NCBI GenBank assembly: GCA_037179385.1
Contig: CM074193.1
Coordinates: 6,965,547 to 7,029,546, forward strand
Direction of reading: 5' to 3'
From: Holothuria scabra
Lineage: Eukaryota > Echinodermata > Holothuroidea > Aspidochirotida > Holothuriidae
DNA length: 64,000 nucleotides
Shown: in pieces, positions 22,121-33,400 of the stretch
Position numbering within the stretch: the first letter of the stretch is position 1
How the letters are laid out: every line of letters starts with the position of its first letter
Made by a program: the position numbers and the translations under genes
Notes under the pieces: generated by a model
Told to the model about the DNA's origin: nothing
The model's input: only the letters and a program-made list of their open reading frames with translations
The model's database searches: none

Positions 22121-22720
22121 TGTGAAAAGTGCACCTGGACGTGAAACATTAATGTGAGGGCGAGTTGCTCAGGCTCTAACCGCACTCCCTCTGCAATGTT
22201 CATTATGATCCTGTAGCAAGACAGAGTCGGGACGGCTGGGAATGAGAAACGGTGGAGCACACGTCTTGTTGTACCTAGAAGGACCCGTACTGGCGAACTT
22301 GGTCTTTCAGAGTGTTTTGCTAAACACCCGGAGAAAGTGACATTTCTGCGGCGGGTCCGCCTCAGTCTGACAGAGTAGACTCCCTTTACTACCGGAGATA
22401 GGTATTCTCCTTCACCTAGAGACAATTACTCCTTAACTACATTCAACCTTAGTAGGTAAGCCTGCCAGTCGAAGCAGTTACCGGGGTGTGGCCATCGCCA
22501 TGCAAATGGGGAGGGGGCTAGAAGCCATACGTGAGAGTGGTACGCAGTGATGTGAACCACTACTGGAGACCCATCTGATGGTACTACCACAACGCTGAGC
22601 AGTACTCCTACAATAACACACAGGCCAGTATGAGAGCACTATGATTCGATGTGACAGTTTGTTTGATGGATGATAGGAATACGAGTAAAATAAAATACCA
22701 CTGGGAAGTCTAAAATAACA
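22121..22720 (-). mobile_element. Possible LTR of an LTR retrotransposon
   Basis: On the minus strand a G-rich CGGGGGAGGA tract, resembling a polypurine tract, stands directly before TGTTATTTTAGAC, a plausible LTR 5' end. The following ~600 bp would end at ACTTTTCACA, giving a TG...CA unit. No primer-binding site, second LTR, or gag/pol frame was found, and no target duplication was resolved. The frames inside show no known domain. Assignment is by layout only. Confidence 0.3.
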
Positions 22721-23102
22721 TCCTCCCCCGAATAGAGGAAGCAAAGCGAAAAATATGTTTTAACCTTTCCTCATGCAGTATTATGAAAAGCAACATCGCC
22801 TAATCCATCCTCGTTTGCCGTACTCAACAAGAAATTTCATACGATGAACCTACGTTCAACGGGATTTACAAAACGTAAATGGCAACAAAACTATTCTCAC
22901 GACAAAACTATGCTCACCACTGAAAATAATACTCGCTTCAGCTACCTTACTCATGCTGCAGTCAATCCAAACACGGAAAATAAAATACAGCCGAGATATT
23001 TTGACCGAAAAAAAAAGAGAAATTTCAACTTTTCCTGAAATTTGCTGGTGTTGCTGGTTAGCAAACAAAAGAAATACAAGAACGACAGGTCAACCACGGA
23101 GT

Positions 23103-23310
23103 TCAACAACGTATTTACAAACACAAAAATGGCACGACGGATCCACTTACAATTGATTACACACCTTTAAGTGGAAATTAGTGCATACAACCCGGGACTG
23201 TGTAGAGTCTATTAATTAAAGTTAGGGCGAAGAACGTAGTAAAATGGCTCGAGTATCTCAAAATCGGCGCGGTGAACGGTCAAAGATGACGAAGCTTTTT
23301 GTACTCTCAT
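23103..23310 (+). repeat. Dispersed ~200 bp repeat, copy 2
   Basis: Direct-orientation partner of 17763-17957, sharing CAACGTATTTACAAACACAA, ATCCACTTACA and ATCTCAAAATCGGCGCGG. Relative to copy 1 it has an extra AATTGATT near 23153 and other small indels. Non-coding. Confidence 0.75.
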
Positions 23311-24282
23311 GAAGACAGATCTCCTCTTTGCAGTTCCTTTTCTCATAAAGACAGACAAACAGCACAATAATTAAACATTTGGTTGAAGAAACCGGAAATT
23401 CTCCGTAGTCACTTGTCTTAATTTGACCGAAATCAAATTCAAACGATTGCATGCAGAATACGGTAGCCTATATTATGCAGAGGTATTTTATTATTATGGC
23501 ATTGCAACAATGCACCCAGCATAAGGCTCTAGGCATACCAGGTACCGTAAAACTTCTATGGCAATATTTAGGTTTGTGTGTGAACTGGAAGAAGCATGTA
23601 AGACAGTAATGGAACGTGATAGCAATAACCTCGATGGAAGAACCATTTGTCGTCTGATCAACTTTCTTGACAATCGTTAACCATGGTCAGATGGTCAATC
23701 ATCTTTAAACGAAATTTAGCCTAGAAGAAGTCATCAAGTTAAATCAAAGAGGAAAATCACTTAGGACATTTTTTAATTTCCGTCCAGAACATGCTACTAC
23801 AATCGAGTCTTGAAGGTACTAAACACCCACTCATGTTTTCGCTGCGGTTATATACATACAAACAATTTACTGCAGCGATTGGTTCAACATGGAATTGTGA
23901 TATGACCAAAGTTGTTAATTTGAATGCCTAAATCGTATTCTTCATAGAAAAGTATGCCAATTTCCAAGGGTTGGTTTTCTCCTTGGTTCAAGACCGTATT
24001 GTTCTAGTTGGACATGACATACAAGGTTGCATCTATATGGGCTCAACGGACTCGAACACCATTCCCTTATTTTTGCCGATCGTTGAAAAACTAAAGCAAA
24101 CCGATGGAACTATGATACTTTCTTCTGCGGTTATCTTATTGACTTCAGTGTATCCCATTAGATTAGTATACTTCCAAGCAAAGGCAACAGATATCCTGAC
24201 CGCATTGAACTTCGAAATAAAAATTACACAGAAGAACAGTTATATTGAAAAAGTTCTGAACAATTAATAGCAATTTGACTTT
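23311..24282. other. Region downstream of the GST gene, nothing recognised
   Basis: It should include the 3' UTR and poly(A) site of the minus-strand GST gene, but I cannot place the cleavage site. A 98-codon plus-strand frame at 23971-24267 has no recognisable domain and is not called. Confidence 0.4.
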
Positions 24283-24402
24283 TTAAATATTTAAGGCGGC
24301 TTTCACTTCTGCTGTATGTTCGTCATCGGGGACTGGAAACCGTCTTGGACTATTAAGATATTTTTTCACTCCTGGGATTTCAGAAAACTTCGTAAAAAAC
24401 GC
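24283..24402 (-). CDS. GST exon 6 (C-terminal end and stop)
   Basis: Acceptor TTTTGTTACAG precedes the exon. It codes residues 186-224, starting AFFTKFSEIPGVKKYL, the last helix region of the C-terminal GST domain, and ends at TAA. Phase 0 at its start. Confidence 0.9.
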   Translation of the reverse strand, partial: AFFTKFSEIPGVKKYLNSPRRFPVPDDEHTAEVKAALNI

Positions 24403-27400
24403 CTGTAACAAAATAAGATATAGGCAATTTATCCACGGCACTTTAAAGTCACACCTCCAAATCAACGTAAAGAAAGTAAATATTTTAACAAGACTGAAAC
24501 ACCCTGCCATCAAGTTGAGGACATACTGGGGAGGAAGGTTTGGGGGTTATAACTCCTCCATTTTGACAAGGGGTTGTCAGTTATCAAAACTTTTAATTCA
24601 GTTCCAATTCCAAAAATATTATTCACAAGGTTATATTGGAATAACCAAGGGCTTAGCTGCCAGTGGGTCGACACAAACAGAGGAACATGTCGGAAAATTT
24701 CTTCTTGGACTCGTAATCCTCTGACATAGTCAATCAGTGGGAACCCTTGACTATGGTTAGATTGGATGGTGTCAAGTTACGGCCCAGTTTCCAACCAATT
24801 GGTTCAAGTCGAGTGGGGCACAACCTTTTCCCAGTTGTGGCTCACTGGTTTGTTTCCCTCGACTATGGACTTAAGAAGTTTGTGTCAGCTGACATGCTGA
24901 ATGTGGATACAAACAAATTAATCAGTTTCCACCTATCAGCCTATGAGGTCACTATATAAATATGTACCTGGATGATGGGGCATAACAAGTGGTTGAGGCA
25001 TCTACTCCCAGGCACAGAAATCCCCCCCCCCCCATTGATAGTCGTTATCTTACCTTACAGTGAGGATATCCGTCTAATATATTATCGTACTCCGGCATTT
25101 CTTCAAAAAAAGATACATTGTGGAATAATGCACAATCAGCAATCGTTGGGGAATCCCCCACAAGGAATCCTGTTCCATTTTCTTTGAAAGCCTGTGAACA
25201 CATAAAAATTCTACACCCATTTTTAATTAAATTGAGATTATTTTCAAACATTCAGTTCCTTTTGAAACATTCACCCGGTTACAGAAATATGAAAACTGGA
25301 ATGAAAACCTTATGTTTCATGCGCCATCGTTCCATTTCAAGGTAACCTGTGAAAGCCAAGCAGGCTGGCACCAGATGCGGCAGCTCCAATACAAAATACC
25401 ATGATGTTTTGTGTTCGGAGACGATTCGTACTTGACGTTTCATTACACGGTACATGGGCCAGGTAGCGCAGCCAGACCATAGCCAAGATATCCTTCCATG
25501 CCTTTCTATCATTGCATGACCACCACTTGGCAACTGACATAACTACATTTATCAAACTAGAAAGCCAAAAAGGCTAAGTGATTCTTTGCCGATTAAATTT
25601 ATGTGTACGTATGTGTCTAATTGTCAGTGTTTCTTAAAATGACCAAAAACAATAGTGATCGCCATCTCAATATCGGTAATGCACATGCTACAAAATTTTA
25701 TTGAGGGCCCAAATAGTTACTCTCATTGATAATTTACTTGCAAGGTTTTTATATGCTCTAATGTTAAGTATGAGATTCATCACTGTTACCATTCTGAGAT
25801 ATTGTGTTCACTACGGTTTAACCTTCTGACTTCTGATGACCCTAAATTTCATTTCACCTCCAACAACAATGACGGAGTTCATCTTCTTAATATGGACAAT
25901 GCACTTGTCAAGTATGTGATCCCTCACTCTTACCCGCCTTGACACAAAGGTGTTTACAAATTTTTGACCATCCTAACTCTGGTGACCTCAAATGGCCTTT
26001 GACCTCCCCAAAACTGATAAGGATCATCTACTCAGTACCCAGTTCACCCACAAACCACCACTCAGTTAACCCACATACCAAATTTGAGATTAGCACAATT
26101 ACCCTCCTTGATATATCGAGTTTACAAGTTTTTGACCTTTTGATATCTCCTGACCCCAAATGACCTCCATCATAAACAAAACAAATAGGGATCATCTACT
26201 CAATGTGACCAACCCCCAAAACAAGTATATCATCCATTCTCTTCTTGAGATAGCGTGTTTACAAGCAATTACCAAGGTATTTACCATTTGATCTCTGGTG
26301 ACGTCAAATGACTTTTGAACTCCACAAAAACTGATTGGGATCATCTACCAGTATGGATAACTCACACACCAAATATGAGAAATGGAGAATAGCCACATTT
26401 ACCCTCAATGAGATATTTTGTTTATAAGGTTTTGATTTTTTGACCTCTTCTGACCCAACTGACCTCCGAACCCCCGCCAAACACAATAGAGATCATTACT
26501 CAAAATCCCACACATCAAGCAACCGTGCCCAACCTAAAAACTTTGAACAAACAGATTCTTCCCTTATTCTTGGCTTCTCGAGGAGAATAGGCTACCACAA
26601 CTGCCATCGTTCGGATTATCGCCATCGCCATAGATATCAACATCATGATTTAGAGAAGGTCAGTTGACCAGTTGATGAAACCAAGAGAATATATAGGCCT
26701 AGCAGGTAACAATATAAGCAGCCCCGTGGCCACACAAGGGGTTCAAAACCTCTCGAAGGAGGAAGTTTTTGGGGGGTCAAATGTGTACAAATTTATTAAG
26801 TTAATTTGCAAATTTCAAAGTCACCAGGGGGAAGATGTTACAGGGGTACGGACAAAGCCCCCGATCCGGCTCCTTGGCTACGGGTCTGGAAATAAGCCAT
26901 GAACCACAACATATATCTGTATACCTACCTTCTCTAAGGCTGGAAGGTATCTATTTTTCGATTCGTCAATTGCTCTTTTGATCAAATCTGTTCTTTTTTC
27001 TGCAGGATGAAAAGTCCAATACGGTCCACAGATTGCATCAAAGGCTTTTATACCAGCGAACAAAACTTGGACTCTGAAAATGTAAAGGAAATCGTTTTTA
27101 TTTTGCCCAGTGCAAGAACTTTTGCACTGAACTGTGTCTAAACTGCCTTTTGACCTAAAACCCTTCCCCGTCTATAAAATTTCAACTTTTTATAGAATTT
27201 ATATAGTTAGAGACCGCCAATGAGTTTTCGGATTTTTTACAGTTTTAATTTCTCGCTGGGTCCTCTCTGTCTTACTCAATTTGAATGTATTCAGGATCAT
27301 TCCTACATGAGCGGCAAAACTGTCTTTGTCGAAATTTTCTTACAAAGAAATTGTTTCATAAGTTACGTATGATGCAAGAAAAGCTCAAGAAATATTGACA

Positions 27401-30400
27401 AATACACTGTAACTACACAACTTGTCATAATTGCCTGAATCGACCAGTCATGTTAGTCAACAATATTGACGAATATTTGACCCAGTTGAATATGTCTCTA
27501 ACAAATATTATGCCTCCATGACTAAGTTTTGACTGATATTCTTAAGTCCATTTCTACGAAAAAAGACATCATCACAAATTACTCAAACATGAGCTGATTA
27601 ACTTTGTTAGCCAAATCAGACACCATTCGACTAATTTGTGTTTACAGGGATATATAATATTAGGAAAACTGGAGATACTGCATAGGCGAAATTCGACCTT
27701 TTGGGACGTTCATTTTTAAACAATCCTGCTCCACATTTTTAAACGATCCTATTCCACATTCTCCTTTGGACCTTAACTGGGGTTTTTCCCTCGACCCCAC
27801 CACCAAGGATTCAAACAAATATGTTATGAAGGTTTTTTTAAATCATTCTATCATCTCATTCAAAACTTTTTTGTAATGTAGAAAATTCCCTAAACGATTC
27901 ATAAATTTCCTCAGAAATTCACAAGGAATGTTTAAACTCCGTCCAGGCGTCAATGGATGGTCACCGTTAAACAATAATCGTTCCAGAAGCCTTCGGCGAA
28001 TGAAGGTCATGGAAGGGATCGACAGCGAATACCACAATTTTCGCTTGGTGTGTGGCAATCCTTTTCATCGACAATTTAATGCATCTCTACCACTTTGTCT
28101 GGACATAAGGCACACATTTTAACAGAAATAGCAAATGTGGATGAAGTACCCCATACCCCGGGATTATTCGACTACTTTGTTGTCCCAGCATCTCTATAGC
28201 GGGTAAAGATCCAGATTGTAAACCGCAAATTGTTGCAAAACTAGAGATTCCCACAAAATAACTCATGGTGCATGGTGACCCTTTTGTCGGCAGATTCTTC
28301 TCCCGCCATGACCAGATGAGTCCTATTTGAGACAATATAGAAACACTTACACTCCTACATACTTACTTTCCTCTTATACACTGTAAAAAAGAAAATACAG
28401 AAATACTAGCAGCTAGGATTTCGGGTAGAGAATGTTATTTTACAGTTTTGCATTAAACATCCAGATCCCATAGAAACTGTAAGTACACAATTTTCCCACT
28501 TGAAAACCACACTTGAAGGTCATCTTAGTGTTCAGAAATAAAGGTTGCTTCATAGGTACCATAATGTTGGATATATGCTCGAATATAAAATAACAGGCCG
28601 AACACGCGGATCCCAGCTGACAGGATAACTGTAAAATAAACATAAGTGTAATAACAATGTACATTATGTAAGCACTATTACATTAAGCACCGTTTATAGG
28701 CAGTATGTCTGCAATAGTATCATCATAACAAAAAATAACATTGTTGAACACGTATTTCTGTATTTCTGTTTACCTGGCTTGCTCTTCGTTAGTCGTTCCT
28801 GCCATGTTATATCTTCGACCCAGGTAGTTAGGTAAAGCATGAGACTCGACTAGACAGAGACCGTCCATTTCAAGGAGGGGCAGTTGATTAAACATTAACT
28901 TTCCAGCTAAAGAAATAAATTATCTCCTTAAATTAATAGACCATTACAAAATGAAGGATGGTACACAATTTCAGTTTTCGTTTCTAAATTGTGGAATGTA
29001 TACAACATTCACAACATTTGAGAGTCTTCATCACCACAGATGACAACAAGGCCGATCAGTGATGTGCATAGACCTGACTACTGATTTGCCACACGGTGTC
29101 ATCTGCACATCCCGGCACATCATTCAAAGGAGAAATTTTGTGTAGTATCGTCACATTTGTCTGTGTCATAAGCCCCCCCCCTCCCCCAGTTACCGGATAA
29201 TCGTGTCTCGTAAGCTTGCCCTCAGGGAAGTAAGACGTGAGATAATAAGCGAACCCAATTCGAATCACATATATTCATTTAAAATATGCTTCTTTGTCAG
29301 AAGAACTCGATGGTGGTAATGGAATCCGTGTCCGGGTTAAGCGGAGTAGGATATCCATGGTACGACGTGACATCACAAACAGACATTGTAATAAAACCTA
29401 CGGAGTCGTCTGTGTGCTGTCGCGGCTTTTTATGCCTCATATTACACTTGTGCATAAAAATATGAATTGAACGGTATTCAGCGGAGACGACTTGATGACT
29501 TTGATCTCATTATTCTCAGTTTGATTTTAGTTTTATGATTTATACCGTAGTTAACCACTTCCATTCTGTACACGTTAGTGTCGATTAATACTGAACATCT
29601 AAAATGCTCAACATACTTGCTTTAAGCTTTTCGAACTCCTCTCGTGTTCGTATGTAATCTTCTTGGATCTGTGGAAGTGGAAATAAAATGTTTGCATTTT
29701 TTGGAAATCCGGGATTGAGGAACGGGGTGGGGCGTGGTAGCCGTCTAGGGAGGCTTGAGAATGAAATGCAATTGAAATACAATGCAAAATCGGCGACATG
29801 CACCCCACCCCTCCCTCTGGATTCGGTCCTTACTTTCATATGGTCGCATATATCAATTTTCATTCCTTCTTGTTTATTATTATGACGCTTGCAAATTTGT
29901 GAGATCCGCTCCACTCAGATAAATTACGTGAATGAGACTATCGCTTAAAAGCAGAAGGAGAAAAAGGGTGGGGTTAAAGTCTCTTCCCTTTTTGACAAGA
30001 GGGTTGTCCAACTATTAACCCCGACCTTAAGGTACAATGCTTCTGAAAAATTAATTCTGAAAAAGGAAGAAAACAAGCACACACGCACCCAGAAAATAAC
30101 AATAATCAAATAAAAACATGACTGCGTGCTGCAGAGAGCGCTAACCATTCGCATCGTATGCTCTGCACATCGGTCAGTTTTGGTAGATGAGTAAACCATG
30201 CTTACCGGGCAACCCGGTTTGTCTGAACAAGCTGGAAAATGGTTTTGTCTCGTTGTGAATGCAACATAACGTATGAAGTATGCATCAAGTGGCATATTTT
30301 CACAAAACAGCTTCACAACGTGGAAGGTGGATACACCTCTAACATCCCCTACTGCCGTTGTGTGCTATGCTACGCACAAGCGATGGAGTAGTAAAAACGA

Positions 30401-33400
30401 ACCAGTGAGCCACAACTGGAAAAAAGGCCGTGGCCCGCTCGACTTGAACCGGTAGGTTGGAAATCGCCGGGGCCATAAAACTCCATCTAACTAACTAACT
30501 AACCAACATCACCCCATGAGCTAGCTATGAGCTATGTTGCATACAATTGACGATGAAAACAGTCTTGAAAGGTATCACTGTGGACTATACCATGGGCGAC
30601 GGGCGTCGATTTCATTTGAAAGTGGGGAGACATCTGGGCTAAACCTTCTCTCCTATCAGCCTATTATTGATTAGGACACTAACCTAAGCAGCTAAGGGGC
30701 CCACATACAACAAGAATTAGATGGTACGACATATTTGATGATTCTTTTAAAATTCCTAAGCCTCATTTTTATTGTTGATGTGAAAATTATAATATATTTT
30801 CATAAGTGCAGATTCTAATTTCTACGGTCGATCTTACGGTCAGATATACGGAACGAAAGGACGGTTGGAATTGCCGGGGCGCTGTTCAGAACAGTGAGAT
30901 GGTTTGCCAAAGGTTTGTGAAATTCTGATAGTTTAAAACTATTTGTGATAAACATGGTTACAATCAGATCATGGCTAGGTCGAAACTACATTTGATCGTT
31001 AAGGATACAGGATGTAGAAGAGTCTACGCCAAAATAGTCAACACAAGGTAAGTTAAAATTTTCACCAAAAATATCAGCACTGACACTACCAAATTAGACC
31101 ATTGGTATACCCTCGGTTTCTGACGCAGCGCAAATCATGTGCGTCAGAGATCGTACCCCCGATGGCTACACCGTTGTCAAAATGATTCTACAAAATAGTT
31201 CATAGGCTAATTGAAGTCAAAGGAAATGTTGGAACCAAACAATTTTTTCGGATAGGCCTAGCACAAAATCAATCTCGACGGACAAGTGCTTGCAGGTGAG
31301 GTCCCAGGGACGTGAACCATGGAAGTAAAGGTGTACATCGGTCTAGTTTTCGACGTCGGGACCACCCCAGATCGTCGGTTTGGACTAGACCAAGACCACC
31401 CGGGACCGACAACGTTCCCTCCTTAGACCATACGAGAGCAAACCGACATCGGTTTTTAGAACTCAAACCGATGAAGCTTTAACGTCAAAGCACTCGAAAC
31501 TAACCGCCAAACCGAAGCAATATTTTACCACAAAGCGTATAACTTGCATGAATTTCTTAAATTACTGTTTCACTGGAAAAATTTACAGCTGACCGAGAAG
31601 TGGCACATCTAGAATAAGTTAAACCTACCGGGTCAAAATTTAGATCAAAGAGCAATCAACCAGGAAACAGTTTAAAAAATATATTTAACTTGAAAAGAGA
31701 CTTTCAGATTGGTCCGGGAAAGTTTATATCTTCGATCTGATCGGATGTCGATGTCGAATCAATTTGTACCATACCTGATGTGTTTCTTTTCTTCTTTACT
31801 AGAAAAGCACCATTACTTACCGCTACGTAGGCCCTATACCTTTACTACAAAATACCAGAGCTGCTATGACAGGAGGCACTGGATAATGGAACATACATGC
31901 AGATTTTTCATACATTACCTCTTGAGCTTTCTCCTGCAGTACTCACCCAGCCACTGAGCTTCGGGTGGAGTTGTGTATAAATCGGTGTAGGTTTTCTGGG
32001 TTTGTCTCAAAAATGGTCAGACCGTCCGGAACCTAAGGATAAGTAGGTTCCATGACGGGTCAGACCACCAACTGCCGGTGTTTGTTCAGCGAGACCGCCC
32101 GAAACCGAAGTCGGTTTCAGGCGGTCTCGGTTCGGTCCCGGTCCTGGGCGAATGGTGCACACCTTACCATGGATGGTCTAAGATTTTAGCCCATCACTGG
32201 ATGAAAAATTAATCCCTATGATTGGTTTATTTTGCTTCAGAAGATGGGGCCCGGGGCGCCTTTTGGACTTTGGTGGGGTCCAGGGGAAATTCCCAGTTGG
32301 GGTCGAGGGGAAATTGAAACTAGCCCTAAGGATACCTCTGGGTGATAAATGGCGTCTCATGGATAAGTATATTGGTTCAGGTATGGGCCGGGAATCGGAA
32401 AAGGCTTTGGTGTCAAGGTTCTGGCTAGGACCCCGACTGCATGTACATGAGAAAATTCTGCCCCTTGAACGGAGGACACTGAAAACTATGACCATGATTC
32501 CGAATCCAGCACTGAAGCAATGCATTCAGTGTATGGCTAACCGCATCATACTGGGGCATACTCCATCTTCAAGAGGCGCCCAAGGATTAATTTGTATTTA
32601 GACGTATAGCGTGACAAGAATCGACATCAGTGGCTCATTTTTAATCATGAAAATCGGTTCAGCTTAAGCAAAATTATGCACGAAAGTGAAATAAAAAATG
32701 CGGGAAAAATTGAAAATGTCCAGACCAATCTGTCAAATTATTGACGTTTGGGGCAACAAAAAAATCGGCGGGCTACTCTATATCAGAAAGTAACAAAACG
32801 CATGCTTATAACTATAAACAAGCATTGTTGTTTCTTTGATATTTTCAGCAGTGAGATACACCCATAGTATTTGTTAGCACTGTGCACACTTGGTAGAAAT
32901 TTCAAGGTCAGTTTGCTGTTTAGGCTTTCTTTCGTTAAAAATAGGCCAAGTCGTGCCGCATTGGCCAAGTCATGTCGCTCAGTTTCATGGGGCAGCGGTA
33001 CGTTCGTAAAACGGCTAAATTCCCCAAGCACATGGGTCGCGCTCATATGGGTTCCTCATTAATATAAGGTACAAAATTTCAATGGGCTCAGTATGGGTTC
33101 ATCAACCGTCATCCAATCAGGGAGGTTGCCATGATCCAATCCTGAGTCACGCCCTACACTCATATTGCCGTAATTTGCTCCGTGCGACTTAAGTAGCTTT
33201 TCTCCCTGGAATATTCGAACGTGGTGTTTGCGTCCTTTTGTTTCATAGCCTTTGTCCAGTCTCTTCGGCGAAATTTTGTACCACCCCCCCCCCCTCCCTC
33301 TGGAAGCACACTGGCTGTTACCTCCTCCGTTTTACATCCCATGGAATCGCTACACCGGGCAGATCTGAGGGCGGACAGATATGTGAGGCCACGCAGATCC

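Noticed and set aside
22117..22744. Arg/Ser-rich minus-strand frames of 102 and 88 codons
   Set aside because: No known domain. They overlap the stretch better explained as a possible LTR.
23971..24267. 98-codon plus-strand frame downstream of the GST gene
   Set aside because: No recognisable domain, no splice or start context, and no second exon. Kept as unexplained sequence.
27843..28335. Minus-strand frames in GST intron 3 considered as a captured transposase
   Set aside because: The translations show no DDE, THAP, zinc-finger or reverse transcriptase motif, and adjacent frames do not join into a known order.
32178..32601. Overlapping long frames on both strands (115 and 127 codons)
   Set aside because: They lie in GC-rich sequence with GGGGTCCAGGGG text also found in the hAT element near 35050, so they are probably repeat-derived. 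No domain is recognised in either.
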